Positions 16,972 to 27,164 of a DNA stretch of 64,000 nucleotides are shown here, one piece after another (position 1 is the stretch's first letter; every line of letters starts with the position of its first letter). Where the stretch lies: contig NZ_JARESG010000001.1 of NCBI RefSeq assembly GCF_029076445.1, positions 388,084 through 452,083 on the forward strand, given 5' to 3'. Position numbers and translations under genes: made by a program. The stretch comes from Pseudarthrobacter naphthalenicus (GTDB lineage Bacteria; Actinomycetota; Actinomycetes; Actinomycetales; Micrococcaceae). The notes under the pieces were generated by a model. It was not told where the DNA came from. It did not search any database and worked only from the letters and a program-made list of their open reading frames with translations.

Positions 16972-18698
16972 AGCAAACAGCGGCGGCCGGTTACACGAGG
17001 CGTGGGCTGCTGCATGCCGCGGTTCTGCTGGTGGTGATGGTTCTCCTCGCCTCCTGTGCCCGGATCCCCACGTCCGGACCGGTGGGTAAGAGCGAGGAAG
17101 GCAGCGCAGGCAATGTGAATGCCCCGGTGTTCCTCCCGGCCGCGCCGCAGGCCGGTGCCACTCCCGAGAACATCATCGACTATTTCTACCGGGCAGGTTC
17201 CGGGTACGAGGGCGACTATGCGGTAGCGCGGGAGTACCTCACCCAGGCAGCCTCCGTATCCTGGAAACCGGACCAGCGGGCCCTGGTTTACCGGTCAGCG
17301 ACCGTGGTGGAGACCGGCGTCGAAAACGTCTATAACTACCAGTTGGACGTGGCTTACACCGTGGATGTCGACGGGATTGCCACGCAGTCGCCCGAAGGAA
17401 CCATCGAAAACATCCCGGTGACGCTCACCCAGGTGGATGGTGAGTGGCGGATTTCGGCGATCCCCAACGGGACGGCGATCCCGGAGGAGACGTTCAAGGT
17501 CATCTACGGGGCATACCCCATCTACTTCTACGACCCCGGTTTTACTTACGCCGTTCCGGACGTCCGCTGGTTCATCAAAAACAAGACGGTCAAGGCCATG
17601 ACCAGCGCGCTGCTGGCCGGCCCGGCGCCCTATCTGCGGGGAGCCGTGGTGAGCGCCTTCCCGTCCGGCATGAAACTGGCGCGCGAATCCGTCCCGGTGG
17701 TCTCCGGCGCAGCCCAGGTGGACCTTTCTGCCAAGGAACTCACCGAGGCTTCCACGGAGGACCGGCTCCGGATGCAGACGCAGCTGGCTCTGACGTTCCG
17801 CAGCCAGCCCGACGTCGTCAATGTTGAACTCCGCGCCAACCAGGATCTGGTGCGGGTGGAGGACAACGGCTCCGTGCTGCCCCCTGTGCGGGACAAGAAC
17901 GTGCCGGCGCGGGAGATTGCCGTCAGCGGCAACGAATTGGTGCGCTATGAGAACAACAGGGTGTCCCCGCTCCCGGACATGCAGCCGGTCTCCTCGCTCG
18001 GTCCGCGTTACCCGGCGGAGTCACCCGTGTCGCAAACGGTGGCTTTCCTAAACGAAAGCCGGACGACGCTGTACAGCATGGTGCCCGGCCAGCCGGCTCG
18101 TGCCCTGACCACCCGAAGCACCATCACCCATCCCTCATTCAGCCTTCACGACTGGGTGTGGGCAGCCGGCCCGGGCGCGGCAGGCGGTACCGAAGTGGTG
18201 GCATACCGGCCGGCGGGAGTCGCCGAGGGTGCGCCAGTTCCCGCAGTGACCATGACCCCGGCGTGGCTGGCCGGCAGGACCGTCAAGGATCTCAAGGTTT
18301 CGCGGGAGGGCGCCCGCGCTCTGGTGATTTCCGAGCAGAACGGACAGACCAAGGTCCAGGTAACGGGAATCATCCGCAATGCCGACGGTACGCCCAAGGA
18401 ACTGACCACCCCCATTAACCTGGTGACCGAAAGCAATCCGGAGCAGGGGGTCTGGGTCAGCGACACAACCGTCGCCGTGATGAAGGGCTCAGCCAGCGCC
18501 AACGTCACACCGGAACTGCTGTCCCTCACCTCGGGGCAACCCCAGCAGCTGGCTCCCTGGCCCGGCCTGGTGTGGCTCAGCGCAGGCAACGGTCCCGAGG
18601 AGATCTATGGCCAGTCCGCCGAGGGGATCTTCCAGCGGCTCGGGAACGGCTGGTCGCCGCAGCTCAAGGGTCCCATCGACCCATCCTTCCCTGGATAG
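16968..18698 (+). CDS. lpqB: lipoprotein LpqB, MtrB partner
   Basis: 576 residues. The lipobox LLASC gives acylated cysteine 30. The mature N-terminal part carries a GerMN-type domain ([12 protein letters not shown], then [20 protein letters not shown]), followed by a C-terminal beta-propeller-like LpqB domain. In mycobacteria LpqB binds the MtrB sensor domain and modulates MtrA phosphorylation; the ATGA overlap with mtrB supports the same job here. Full length, no lesions. The comF-like gene follows after 63 bp. Confidence 0.93.
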   Translation: MKQTAAAGYTRRGLLHAAVLLVVMVLLASCARIPTSGPVGKSEEGSAGNVNAPVFLPAAPQAGATPENIIDYFYRAGSGYEGDYAVAREYLTQAASVSWKPDQRALVYRSATVVETGVENVYNYQLDVAYTVDVDGIATQSPEGTIENIPVTLTQVDGEWRISAIPNGTAIPEETFKVIYGAYPIYFYDPGFTYAVPDVRWFIKNKTVKAMTSALLAGPAPYLRGAVVSAFPSGMKLARESVPVVSGAAQVDLSAKELTEASTEDRLRMQTQLALTFRSQPDVVNVELRANQDLVRVEDNGSVLPPVRDKNVPAREIAVSGNELVRYENNRVSPLPDMQPVSSLGPRYPAESPVSQTVAFLNESRTTLYSMVPGQPARALTTRSTITHPSFSLHDWVWAAGPGAAGGTEVVAYRPAGVAEGAPVPAVTMTPAWLAGRTVKDLKVSREGARALVISEQNGQTKVQVTGIIRNADGTPKELTTPINLVTESNPEQGVWVSDTTVAVMKGSASANVTPELLSLTSGQPQQLAPWPGLVWLSAGNGPEEIYGQSAEGIFQRLGNGWSPQLKGPIDPSFPG

Positions 18699-18761
18699 CG
18701 GTTGTCCACATAACCCCCTGACCCGCTTCCCGGGCAGCCGCTACCGGCTGAACATGGAGGG

Positions 18762-19679
18762 GTGCGAAAAGAACACACGGCGCGGCGGTCCGGGGACTGT
18801 CCCGCCAGGGCTCCCACGGATCCGGACTTACTGCCGCCCCGGCCGTCCGCCAAGCACCGCGGCGGGCAGCCCACCGCATGGTTGCGCGCCGCGGATCTCG
18901 CGGCGGTCGCCGCTGCCGAGCTCCTGGCACTTGCGCTCCCGGTGGACTGTGTCTGCTGCGGTGCCGAGGACCAGGCACTGTGCGTGGGCTGTGAACGCCA
19001 GGTCCGCCTGCTGACCAGGCACCCGTTCAGGGCCGAGGAACAGGCGCCGGCCCTGATGAAAGTGGACGGTGGCATGATCCTCCCCGTTGTCGCTGCCGGC
19101 GTGTACCGCGAGGAACTGGCGCAGGCCCTGCTGTCCTTCAAGCGGCACGGCCAACACCAGCTCAAGGCAGTCCTTGCCACGGGCCTTGGCCACGGCATCG
19201 ACGAGGCAGCGGCAGGACTCGACGCCGTCTGCCTGGTTCCGGTCCCGTCCGGCACAGGTGCTTTCATCAAACGCGGCTTCAGCCCCATCCATCTTTTGCT
19301 GTCCGCGCGGCGGCAGCGCCGCACCCGGGCCGGACCGCCGGTAGTGGATGCACTCAGGAAATCCCGGAGCCGGGCGGCTTTGCAGCACCTGCCCGGGGGC
19401 CAGAAGGGACTTGGCCGCGGAGCCAGGGCGGCCAGGGTCAGGGGGTCCATGAAGGTCATAGGACGCATGCGCAGGCAGGTCCTCGGCCGCAGGTGCATCA
19501 TCGTGGACGACGTCCTCACCACGGGTGCCACCCTTGCCGAAGCGGCACGTGCCCTCCACCTCAGCGGCGCCATCGTGGCCGGTGCCGTGGTGCTTGCGGC
19601 GACACGCCCGCCGGATTCAGCCGGGAGCGGAGCGGATGCCCCACAAGCGGCGGAAAGCCGCCCTTCCGGGAAAAAATAA
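18762..19679 (+). CDS. ComF family phosphoribosyltransferase-like protein
   Basis: 305 residues from GTG 18762. An N-terminal zinc-finger-like pair (VDCVCCGAEDQALCVGC) is followed by the phosphoribosyltransferase core; the PRPP loop is CIIVDDVLTTGATLAEAARA near residue 248. Homologues are linked to DNA uptake in competent bacteria, but in actinobacteria a conserved copy between lpqB and hpf has no proven role. The ribosome site (GGAGGG) is very close to the GTG, so the true start may be slightly further in. It lacks an upstream ComFA-like helicase. Confidence 0.82.
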   Translation: MRKEHTARRSGDCPARAPTDPDLLPPRPSAKHRGGQPTAWLRAADLAAVAAAELLALALPVDCVCCGAEDQALCVGCERQVRLLTRHPFRAEEQAPALMKVDGGMILPVVAAGVYREELAQALLSFKRHGQHQLKAVLATGLGHGIDEAAAGLDAVCLVPVPSGTGAFIKRGFSPIHLLLSARRQRRTRAGPPVVDALRKSRSRAALQHLPGGQKGLGRGARAARVRGSMKVIGRMRRQVLGRRCIIVDDVLTTGATLAEAARALHLSGAIVAGAVVLAATRPPDSAGSGADAPQAAESRPSGKK

Positions 19680-19843
19680 ACGAATAAAGGATGAATAAGC
19701 GGTGGCTATGAACTAACGTCGTTGGTGGGTACCAAGAACAAGTTGTACCTTTCGATGGCGGCTCGGAAAGGGGCTCGACTGTCAATCAGATCGGCCTCTG
19801 GGAAGTGCCGTCGTCGTGTCACCGAAGTCATTTGGAGGGCACC

Positions 19844-20569
19844 ATGGAGTTTATGATCAGCGGACGAAATCTGACGGTCTCAGACCGATTCCGCGAATAC
19901 GCCGGTGAGAAGATCTCGAAGATCGAGTCACTGGGCGACAAGGTCCAGCGGGTGGATGCGAAGGTGTCCAAAGAGACAAACGCACGCCAGACGGGCGACC
20001 AACTCACAGTTGAGGTAACCGTTCTGGGCCGCGGACCGGTGATCCGCGCGGAAGCCAGCGCCGCTGACAAGTTCGCGGCATTTGATCTCGCCTACACCAA
20101 GCTGCTTGAGCGCCTCCGCCGGGCCAAGGACCGCAAAAAGGTCCACCACGGCCGCCACACCCCCAAGGCAGTACGTGAAGCAACTGCTTCACTGGAGCCA
20201 GCCAGCACCAGTGAACCTCTCTATGTCGAGGCAAGCCACCGAAGTGAAGAGCAGGCAGCGCCTGCCGAAGCGTCGCCTTACGACCTCGAAAACGACATTC
20301 CCGCAGGGGACTCCCCGGTACTGATCCGGCGCAAGGTTTTCCCCGCTGCCTCCCTTAGCCTCGATGACGCCGTGGACAACATGGAGCTCGTAGGCCACGA
20401 CTTCTACCTGTTTGTCGACAAAGCCACCAACACGCCCTCCGTCGTTTACCGCCGGCGCGGCTGGACCTACGGGGTCATCACCCTTGACCACGAATGCGAA
20501 CCCGGGGATACCGTGGTTGAAGAAAAGATCCTGGCTTACCGTTCCGACGATCAGGCTGCGAATGTCTAG
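19844..20569 (+). CDS. hpf: ribosome hibernation promoting factor, long form
   Basis: 241 residues. N-terminal S30AE domain (residues 1-105, MEFMISGRNLTVSDRFREYA), an acidic linker, and the C-terminal dimerisation domain from about 180 (LDDAVDNMELVGHDFYLFV). It binds the 30S decoding site and pairs ribosomes into 100S dimers in stationary phase or stress. ATG 19844 is chosen over an open frame starting at 19805 because TTTGGAGG lies just before it and the domain begins at once. The 164-bp gap upstream probably carries its promoter. It has the length of the long-form family in actinobacteria. Confidence 0.94.
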   Translation: MEFMISGRNLTVSDRFREYAGEKISKIESLGDKVQRVDAKVSKETNARQTGDQLTVEVTVLGRGPVIRAEASAADKFAAFDLAYTKLLERLRRAKDRKKVHHGRHTPKAVREATASLEPASTSEPLYVEASHRSEEQAAPAEASPYDLENDIPAGDSPVLIRRKVFPAASLSLDDAVDNMELVGHDFYLFVDKATNTPSVVYRRRGWTYGVITLDHECEPGDTVVEEKILAYRSDDQAANV

Positions 20570-20601
20570 GGTGTTATCCACCCGTCAATGAAAGGACTGT
20601 T

Positions 20602-21876
20602 GTGCCGGCAACGCTGAGCCTTAACCAGGCCCGGCGGATCGCACTGGCAGCACAAGGACTCGACAAAGGACGGCCCGCCGGCCCCGTGAGCTCACGGGCG
20701 GTGGGCCGTACCTTTGCCCGGCTCCAGCTGGTTCAGATCGATTCCGTCAATGTGCTGTCCCGGAGCCATTACCTTCCCTTCTTTTCCCGGCTGGGGAACT
20801 ACGACCGCAGCATCCTGCAGCGGATGTCCGGAACGCATCCCCGCCGGATGATGGAGTACTGGGCGCATGAAGCCAGTTTTATCCGGCCGGAACTGTTTCC
20901 GGATCTGGTGCTGTGGCAGAAACGCTCATGGGTGGGCGCGGGCGCCTTGGACCCTGCCCTGCGTGAAGGGGTGACCGGCAAAATCCTTGCTGTCCTGGCC
21001 GCCGGAAAGCCCCTGACGGCAGCGGAACTGACCGCGAAAATCGGGCATGTCGAGGACCGCCGGACCGAGAACTGGGGGTGGAACTGGAACGTCGTCAAAA
21101 GGGTTCTTGAGCACCTCTTTGAGGAAGGCCTGATCTCCGCGGCGTCCAGGAGCGAGCAGTTCGAGCGCAGGTACGCCATCACGGAACGGGTGCTGCCGGA
21201 CCGCCGGCCGGTCACGGACAGCCGGCGGGATCCCGTGGATGCGGTCCGCCGCCTCATCGATGCCGCCGCCCAGGCCCACGGCATCGGCACCGTTCGCTGC
21301 TTCGCAGACTACTTCCGCACACCCGTCAAAGCTGCGGCCGCCGCCGTGGCTGATCTTGTCGCGGCCGGGAGGCTGGAGCCCGTCAGCGTTGCAGGATGGG
21401 ACCGGAAGGTGTTCCTGCACTCCGCTGCCAGAGTGCCGCGGAGGGCCGCAGGCCGGGCCCTGCTGAGCCCGTTCGATTCCCTAGTGTTTGAGCGGCGCAG
21501 ACTGGAGGAACTGTTTGGCTTTCACTACCGGATCGAGATCTACACGCCCGAGCACCGGCGGCGCTACGGGTACTACGTGCTGCCGTTCCTGCTGGGGGAC
21601 AGGATCGTGGCCCGCGTGGATCTGAAAGCGGACCGTGCGGCAGGAAATCTCCTGGTCAGATCCGCCTACGGTGAGCAGGACGCACCGCCGGGGACCGCCG
21701 TCGAACTTTCCCAGGAGCTGGAACTCATGGCCGAATGGCTCGGGCTGGGGGACGTTGTGGTCAGCCCCGTGGGGGACCTGGCTGCGCCCCTCGCGGCGGC
21801 GCTCCGGTCCGGGAACCGGGCCGATCCGCTTTCAGGGAACAGCGGCCGCGTGGCCCGCGTCTCTCCCGTAGACTAA
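20602..21876 (+). CDS. YcaQ-like winged-helix DNA glycosylase family protein
   Basis: 424 residues from GTG 20602. It matches the YcaQ/AlkX (DUF1006) family: LSLNQARRIALAAQGL at the start, LQLVQIDSVNVLSRSHYLP and WAHEASFIRPELFP, then a winged-helix segment. Characterised members excise interstrand crosslinks and alkylated bases from DNA; here the activity is inferred from family. The QxD segment (QID) that supplies catalytic residues in the family is present near residue 40. It lies between hpf and secA, 42 bp before secA, and may be co-transcribed with it. Confidence 0.82.
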   Translation: MPATLSLNQARRIALAAQGLDKGRPAGPVSSRAVGRTFARLQLVQIDSVNVLSRSHYLPFFSRLGNYDRSILQRMSGTHPRRMMEYWAHEASFIRPELFPDLVLWQKRSWVGAGALDPALREGVTGKILAVLAAGKPLTAAELTAKIGHVEDRRTENWGWNWNVVKRVLEHLFEEGLISAASRSEQFERRYAITERVLPDRRPVTDSRRDPVDAVRRLIDAAAQAHGIGTVRCFADYFRTPVKAAAAAVADLVAAGRLEPVSVAGWDRKVFLHSAARVPRRAAGRALLSPFDSLVFERRRLEELFGFHYRIEIYTPEHRRRYGYYVLPFLLGDRIVARVDLKADRAAGNLLVRSAYGEQDAPPGTAVELSQELELMAEWLGLGDVVVSPVGDLAAPLAAALRSGNRADPLSGNSGRVARVSPVD

Positions 21877-21918
21877 AAACGCCAGAATTCGGCAGCATCA
21901 GACTGGGAGTATCTTCAC

Positions 21919-24657
21919 GTGGCATCACTTATCGAAAAACTTCTCCGTACGGGTGACAAAAAAACCCTGCGGCAACTTCGGAATTATGCCGACTCCATTA
22001 ATGCTCTCGAAGAATCGTTCCAGACGTTCACGGACGCAGAGCTCCGTGAGGAGACCGATCGCCTGCGTGCCCGCCACCTGGACGGCGAACATTTGGACGA
22101 CCTGCTGCCGGAGGCTTTCGCAGCCGTACGTGAGGCCTCCTCGCGCACCCTGGGGATGCGGCACTTCGACGTCCAGCTGATGGGTGGCGCGGCCCTCCAC
22201 CTCGGCAACATCGCCGAAATGAAGACCGGTGAAGGCAAGACCCTCGTCGCTACCGCTCCCGCCTACCTCAACGCCCTCACGGGCAAGGGCGTCCACGTCA
22301 TCACCGTGAACGACTACCTCGCCGAATACCAGTCAGACCTCATGGGCCGGGTGTACCGCTTCCTCGGCCTGACCAGCGGCTGCATTCTGTCCAACCAGGA
22401 TCCCGCTGTCCGCCGGCAGATGTACGCCGCGGACATCACGTACGGCACCAACAACGAATTCGGCTTCGATTACCTGCGCGACAACATGGCGTGGGACAAG
22501 TCGGAACTGGTCCAGCGCGGCCACAACTTTGCCATTGTTGATGAAGTTGACTCCATCCTCATCGACGAAGCCCGTACCCCGCTGATCATTTCCGGGCCCG
22601 CCCAAGGTGACACGAACCGCTGGTACAGCGAATTCGCCAAGGTGGTGCAGCGCCTCAAGCTGGGCGAAGACTACGAGACCGACGAAAAGAAGCGCACCGT
22701 CGGAGTCCTGGAGAGCGGCATCGAAAAGGTGGAGGACTACCTGGGCATCCAGAACCTCTACGAATCCGCGAACACGCCGCTGATCGGTTTCCTCAACAAC
22801 GCCATCAAGGCCAAGGAACTGTTCAAGCGCGACAAGGACTATGTCATCCTCGACGGCGAGGTGCTCATCGTTGACGAGCACACCGGCCGCATTCTTGCCG
22901 GGCGGCGGTACAACGAGGGGATGCACCAGGCCATTGAGGCCAAGGAAGCCGTGGAGATCAAGGCCGAAAACCAGACCTTGGCCACGGTGACCCTCCAGAA
23001 CTACTTCCGCATGTACGCCAAACTCTCCGGCATGACCGGCACGGCCGAGACTGAGGCCGCCGAGTTCATGAGCACCTACAAGCTGGGTGTTGTGGCCATC
23101 CCCACCAACCGGGACATGCAGCGCATCGACCAGCCGGACCTCGTCTACAAGAACGAAACCGTCAAGTTCGACGCCGTGGTCCAGGACATTGCCGAACGCC
23201 ACGAAAAGGGGCAGCCGGTCCTCGTGGGCACCACCAGCGTTGAAAAGAGCGAATACCTCTCCCGGCTTCTGGCCAAGGAAGGCATCCGGCATGAGGTCCT
23301 GAACGCCAAGAACCATGCGCGTGAAGCAGCCATTGTGGCGCAGGCCGGGCGCAAGGGTGCTGTCACCGTGGCCACTAACATGGCTGGCCGCGGAACTGAC
23401 ATCATGCTCGGCGGCAACGCCGAGTTCACGGCCGTGGCCGAACTGGCCAAGCGGGGCCTGGATCCGGAGGAGAACTCCGAGGAGTACGAGGCCGCGTGGC
23501 CCGCAGCCCTGGAAGCTGCCAAACAGGCAGTCAAGGACGAGCATGAGGAAGTACTGAACACCGGTGGTCTCTATGTCCTCGGAACCGAACGCCACGAATC
23601 CCGCCGCATCGACAACCAGCTCCGCGGCCGCTCCGGCCGCCAGGGCGATCCCGGCGAGTCACGCTTCTACCTTTCGCTGACCGACGACCTGATGCGGCTC
23701 TTCAACTCGGGTGCCGCCGAACGCCTGATGAACAGCTCCGTGCCGGACGACGTGGCATTGGAGTCGAAGCTCGTTTCACGGGCCATCGCGTCCGCGCAGG
23801 GCCAGGTGGAAGGACGCAACGCCGAGCAGCGCAAGAACGTGCTCAAGTATGACGACGTGCTCAATCGCCAGCGCGAAGCGATCTACGGTGACCGGCGCAG
23901 GATTCTGGAAGGTGACGATCTGCACGAGAAAGTGCAGTTCTTCATCGAGGACACCATCACGGCGTTGATTGATTCGGCCACCGCTGAGGGCAACGGTGAC
24001 GACTGGGACTTCGCGCAGCTTTGGACCAACCTGAAGACGCTGTACCCGGTGAGCGTCACACCGGAGGAAATCATCGAGGAAGCCGGCGGCAAATCCCGGC
24101 TCACCGTTGAGATGCTCAAGGAGGAACTGCTCTCGGACGCGCGGCTGGTCTACCAGGCCCGCGAAGAGGCCATCGGGTCGGAGAGCATGCGCGAGCTTGA
24201 ACGCCGCGTGGTGCTTTCGGTTATTGGGCGCAAGTGGCAGGAACACCTCTACGAGATGGACTACCTCAAGGAAGGCATCGGCCTGCGTGCCATGGCCCAG
24301 CGCGACCCGCTCGTGGAATACCAGCGCGAGGGCTTCACCATGTTCCAAGCCATGATGGAGGCAATCCGCGAAGAGAGCGTCGGCTTCCTGTACAACCTGG
24401 AAGTTGAGGTCACCCCCGCGCAGGATGTTGTGGTGGCCGATGCGGCCGGCGGCCACACCGAGCACGTCGAACCGCAGATCCACGCCGCTGGCCTGGAGGC
24501 CCCGGAGAAGCCGGCGCAGCTCCAGTACACGGCGCCTGGCGAGACGGGTGCTTCCGAAACCCGGGTTGAAGCACGCTCCTCGTCGCGGTCCGGCAACCCT
24601 GCCAAGGCGGCGGCGCAGGATGCCCCCAAGCGTCAGACAAAGAAGAAGCGCCGCTAG
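21919..24657 (+). CDS. secA: protein translocase ATPase SecA
   Basis: 912 residues. Motor of the SecYEG export channel. Walker [13 protein letters not shown] near residue 103, [15 protein letters not shown], the preprotein-crosslinking domain, helicase motif [16 protein letters not shown] near 490, then [15 protein letters not shown] and the helical wing and scaffold. The last 80 residues are Ala/Pro-rich and basic (KRQTKKKRR) and lack the CXC zinc tail of many SecA proteins, as in other actinobacterial SecA1. A strong terminator follows. Confidence 0.97.
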   Translation: MASLIEKLLRTGDKKTLRQLRNYADSINALEESFQTFTDAELREETDRLRARHLDGEHLDDLLPEAFAAVREASSRTLGMRHFDVQLMGGAALHLGNIAEMKTGEGKTLVATAPAYLNALTGKGVHVITVNDYLAEYQSDLMGRVYRFLGLTSGCILSNQDPAVRRQMYAADITYGTNNEFGFDYLRDNMAWDKSELVQRGHNFAIVDEVDSILIDEARTPLIISGPAQGDTNRWYSEFAKVVQRLKLGEDYETDEKKRTVGVLESGIEKVEDYLGIQNLYESANTPLIGFLNNAIKAKELFKRDKDYVILDGEVLIVDEHTGRILAGRRYNEGMHQAIEAKEAVEIKAENQTLATVTLQNYFRMYAKLSGMTGTAETEAAEFMSTYKLGVVAIPTNRDMQRIDQPDLVYKNETVKFDAVVQDIAERHEKGQPVLVGTTSVEKSEYLSRLLAKEGIRHEVLNAKNHAREAAIVAQAGRKGAVTVATNMAGRGTDIMLGGNAEFTAVAELAKRGLDPEENSEEYEAAWPAALEAAKQAVKDEHEEVLNTGGLYVLGTERHESRRIDNQLRGRSGRQGDPGESRFYLSLTDDLMRLFNSGAAERLMNSSVPDDVALESKLVSRAIASAQGQVEGRNAEQRKNVLKYDDVLNRQREAIYGDRRRILEGDDLHEKVQFFIEDTITALIDSATAEGNGDDWDFAQLWTNLKTLYPVSVTPEEIIEEAGGKSRLTVEMLKEELLSDARLVYQAREEAIGSESMRELERRVVLSVIGRKWQEHLYEMDYLKEGIGLRAMAQRDPLVEYQREGFTMFQAMMEAIREESVGFLYNLEVEVTPAQDVVVADAAGGHTEHVEPQIHAAGLEAPEKPAQLQYTAPGETGASETRVEARSSSRSGNPAKAAAQDAPKRQTKKKRR

Positions 24658-24691
24658 AGGCAGCGGGCCGCTAGCGGCGGCGGATAGACGG

Positions 24692-24723
24692 GAAGTGCCC
24701 GGAGCATCTGCTCCGGGCACTTC
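24692..24723 (+). terminator. terminator after secA
   Basis: A perfect 15-bp stem, GAAGTGCCCGGAGCA against its complement at 24709-24723, with a 2-nt loop, followed by GTGTTT. Its position 35 bp after the secA stop and before the convergent gene at 24746 suggests it serves both directions. Confidence 0.85.
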
Positions 24724-24745
24724 GTGTTTCCACCCGTATGCGATC

Positions 24746-25213
24746 TCAGCCGACCACGAGCTCGGTCACCCGCCAGGCCTGTTTGCCCCGTTCCAGGCGG
24801 ATCGCCACAGCGCGGGCACGGACGTCATCGATGACCACCGCACAGGCCTCGTAGACGCCGGGCGCAACCTCACAGGAACGGACCGAACGGACCACGGAAT
24901 TCCTGTGCAGCCGGGCCAGGGTAGGGGACGTCGAGCGGGCCAGTTCACGCCGGATCAAGGTGGCCCGGTGCTCCAGCAAAGCCAGGCAACGCGGATCAAG
25001 ACGCCGGGCCAGCTGATGGATCGGCCTGATCCCGGCCAGTACCTCCATGGCCGCCTGCACAGTAGTACGTGCGATGGCGAGGACTTCGGCATCGTTATCC
25101 ACTGCCCTCAAAGGTTGGCTTGGGGTAGTGGCGGAACGAAGGGGAAGGCCGGGGAGTGCTGCCGACGTGCCCCCATGTGATCGCGCGGATCGAATGGGCG
25201 TAACTGCGTTCAT
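24746..25213 (-). CDS. Rv3235-like protein
   Basis: 155 residues, soluble. After a variable N-terminus of about 35 residues, the conserved part reads AIARTTVQAAMEVLAGIRPIHQLARRL and later VYEACAVVIDDVRARAVAIRLE, as in the Rv3235 family found next to secA in actinobacteria. The function of the family is unknown to me; no catalytic motif is obvious. It converges on secA and shares direction with the LysM gene at 25259, 45 bp away, so the two may be one transcript. Confidence 0.7.
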   Translation of the reverse strand: MNAVTPIRSARSHGGTSAALPGLPLRSATTPSQPLRAVDNDAEVLAIARTTVQAAMEVLAGIRPIHQLARRLDPRCLALLEHRATLIRRELARSTSPTLARLHRNSVVRSVRSCEVAPGVYEACAVVIDDVRARAVAIRLERGKQAWRVTELVVG

Positions 25214-25258
25214 GTGATTCCCCTAGGTGAGTGTTTGCTGATGGTCTTGGAACATCTC

Positions 25259-26068
25259 TTATGCCGTGGAGGGCGCCTTCAGGATCTGCCCGGGCAGCAG
25301 GACGTGCGGGTTTTCGCCTATCTGGGCTTTGTTTGCTTCATACCAGCGGGGCCAGTGCAGGGCGATGTCGACATCCGAGGCGGTTGGTCCCAGCTGGTGC
25401 GCAGCAATGTCCCACAGCGTGTCCCCGGCCAGCACCGCGACCTCCGGACTGGCTGGCGGAGTGCCATGGGTGGCCCTGGCTGGCCGGGCTGCCAGGAGAC
25501 CGGGGTCAGTGACGGGCGGGCTGGGGCGCCAGTCAGGCCGGACGGCAGGCAGTAACGGTCGGAGCTGCGGTGCCACAGGAGCCGATGCTTGCTCGGAGGG
25601 CGGGTCTGCACTTGGTGCCGGCAGTGTTTGGCCGGTGGGAGCCCACGAGGCTTCCACTGCCGTTTCTTGCGTCGGCGTCCAGGCGGGCCCGCCGGGCGGT
25701 TCAGCCGCTTGCGCAACGGGAGCGGCGAGCAACTGCGCGGACAATGCTGCCACGGCGAGCCTTCGCATAAAGGCCGGGCTGAACCTGCCTGCACGGTCTG
25801 CGGCATCCCGCCTGCCGTTGCGGACCAGCAAGGCAACCACCAGGGCCGTCGCGGCCCCGAAAAGCCACCACGTGACGATCACAAGTCCTGCTGCCACCGC
25901 GGCTGCCCCCAGCAGGTCTTCGAAGTCGGGTGCCTGTCCTTTGGAGGCCGATAGGTGCCATCGGTCCAGTAAGCCCAGGCCGGTGAAGTACAAAAAAGAT
26001 CCCAGCAAGAGAATGGAGACAGCCATCATGGCGTCCGCGCGGAGGTCCCGTGATGCCTGAACAGACAT
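25259..26068 (-). CDS. membrane-anchored LysM-domain protein
   Basis: 269 residues from ATG 26068; an ATG five codons upstream is also possible, but GGAAAGGG lies correctly before 26068. Two membrane helices near the N-terminus (about 15-34 and 50-80), a third hydrophobic stretch ending in VAQAAEP, then a Pro/Ala-rich linker and a C-terminal LysM domain (VLAGDTLWDIAAHQLGPTASDVDIALHWPRW, here cited only by its ends: VLAGDTLWDIAA and LLPGQILKAPS). LysM binds peptidoglycan GlcNAc, so the linker probably spans the wall. Comparable proteins lie near secA in other Micrococcales. No hydrolase domain is present. Confidence 0.8.
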   Translation of the reverse strand: MSVQASRDLRADAMMAVSILLLGSFLYFTGLGLLDRWHLSASKGQAPDFEDLLGAAAVAAGLVIVTWWLFGAATALVVALLVRNGRRDAADRAGRFSPAFMRRLAVAALSAQLLAAPVAQAAEPPGGPAWTPTQETAVEASWAPTGQTLPAPSADPPSEQASAPVAPQLRPLLPAVRPDWRPSPPVTDPGLLAARPARATHGTPPASPEVAVLAGDTLWDIAAHQLGPTASDVDIALHWPRWYEANKAQIGENPHVLLPGQILKAPSTA

Positions 26069-26090
26069 GACTGCCCTTTCCATTTGGCGT

Positions 26091-26109
26091 TGTTTGATGC
26101 TGTTTGATG
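26091..26109. repeat. phased direct repeat GTTTGATG-CT-GTTTGATG
   Basis: Two copies of TGTTTGATG start at 26091 and 26101, exactly one helical turn apart, in the space between the LysM gene and the gene at 26200. A closely related pair is at 27063-27080. Likely binding sites for a small HTH protein such as the one coded at 26801-27016 (inference). Confidence 0.5.
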
Positions 26110-26199
26110 TATTTAGATCAGTGTGGGCCCATTCAACCTATTTTGTCTAGGGAATGGAGTGAATTGACCGGCGGGCAAGCCGCCCCTACGCTTGGGCGC

Positions 26200-26772
26200 A
26201 TGCGATGGGATGCACTGTTCGGGGACATGGAGACACAGATAGCCGAGGGTGCGACGCTCGCGGTCGAAGCCGAGATCTCTGAACGGGCCAGGGCGGAAGC
26301 CGCCTCCCTTGTCCTGCGCGACAGGCTGCGGGGTGCCATGGGGCGTCAAGTGGCCGTCCATCTTCTGGGCGGACGGACTTTTGATGGTGTTCTCAGTCAT
26401 GCAGGGGCAGAGGCCCTCGTCCTGGACGAGGCGCGCCATCAGGTCCTGATTCCCTATGGGTCAGTGGCCCACTATGCGGGTCTTGGGCGCGATTCCCTTG
26501 GCGAGCCCTCCCACGTACGCCGCCGGATCGGGCTGGCGCATGCTTTGCGGAGCCTGGCGCGGGACCGCGCGGGCGTGGCGCTCATTCTGCGGGGTGGCGC
26601 CCCCTCCGACAGTGGCCTGACAGGTGTGATTGACCGGGTCGGCGCCGATTTCCTGGACCTTGCTTTAGTCAGTCCCGGAGAGGCCCGGCGTGCGCTACAG
26701 GTCCGGCAGGTTTCCACCGTCCCGTTCGAAGCTGTGGGAGCGGTCCGTTCATGGCACGCCGGTGACTTTTAG
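26200..26772 (+). CDS. conserved protein of unknown function
   Basis: 190 residues from ATG 26200. An in-frame start at 26104 would add 32 residues that do not look conserved and would overlap the phased repeats. I see no named domain. The middle is beta-rich (VAVHLLGGRTFDGVLSHAGA, then GVALILRGGAPSDSGLTGVI), with a pattern that looks like two related Sm-like or OB-like halves, each with a Gly-Gly turn. No signal peptide or membrane helix. It is divergent from the LysM gene and convergent with the HTH gene at 26801, and conserved position in this interval is its main context. Confidence 0.6.
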   Translation: MRWDALFGDMETQIAEGATLAVEAEISERARAEAASLVLRDRLRGAMGRQVAVHLLGGRTFDGVLSHAGAEALVLDEARHQVLIPYGSVAHYAGLGRDSLGEPSHVRRRIGLAHALRSLARDRAGVALILRGGAPSDSGLTGVIDRVGADFLDLALVSPGEARRALQVRQVSTVPFEAVGAVRSWHAGDF

Positions 26773-26800
26773 CAAACCCCTCAAGCCGCCGGCAGGAAGG

Positions 26801-27016
26801 CTAGCCCTGCTTGGCCTTGGCTTCCTGGATCATGCGGCTGGCCTCGGCGTAGCGCTCCTCGATGTACTGCTCGAGCATCTTTTCCTCAACGCGCCACTGG
26901 CCCCGGCCACCCACCTGGATGGCTTTCAGTTCACCGCTGCGGACCAGCGCATAGGCCGCGGGTGAGTTGATCTGGAGCTGCTCCGCAACGTCGGCGAGGG
27001 TGAGGAATCTGGGCAT
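26801..27016 (-). CDS. small AlpA/excisionase-type HTH protein
   Basis: 71 residues from ATG 27016. It has a MerR/AlpA-type helix-turn-helix (LTLADVAEQLQINSPAAYAL) followed by a wing (IQVGGRGQWRVEEKML) and a C-terminal charged helix. Such proteins include excisionases and the developmental regulator BldC, which binds short direct repeats as head-to-tail oligomers. No integrase, phage gene or attachment site lies near, so a chromosomal regulator is more likely than an excisionase. Direct repeats at 26091 and 27063 flank it and are candidate targets. Longer open frame upstream is ignored because the domain begins at this ATG. Confidence 0.75.
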   Translation of the reverse strand: MPRFLTLADVAEQLQINSPAAYALVRSGELKAIQVGGRGQWRVEEKMLEQYIEERYAEASRMIQEAKAKQG

Positions 27017-27062
27017 GTAACCAGTTTGCCACTTAAGGCGTGATCTGGTGCTGTTATCCACA

Positions 27063-27080
27063 GTTTGACGTTGTTTGGTG
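27063..27080. repeat. phased direct repeat GTTTGACG-TT-GTTTGGTG
   Basis: Two 8-bp copies 10 bp apart, with a third looser copy (TTTTGACT, 27081-27088). It shares 14-15 of 18 positions with the pair at 26092-26109. It lies between the divergent HTH gene and the SAF-domain gene, so it could control either or both. Confidence 0.45.
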
Positions 27081-27164
27081 TTTTGACTTTTGTTCGGGGG
27101 CGCGTGCCGCAACAATGAGGTGTCCGGGCGATGCCGCCTGGCTCGGAGCTTAGGGGGAAAAGGC

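Noticed and set aside
18702..18710. TTGTCCACA, a DnaA-box match, with another (TTATCCACA) at 27054-27062
   Set aside because: Single isolated boxes 8 kb apart, no cluster and no dnaA/dnaN context, so no origin is called.
22333..23595. 420-codon open frame antisense to secA
   Set aside because: Mirror of secA codons with low-complexity Val/Gly/Leu text and no family resemblance.
26801..27016. Excisionase of an integrated element
   Set aside because: No integrase, no att-like repeat and no phage genes near; the neighbours are conserved chromosomal genes.
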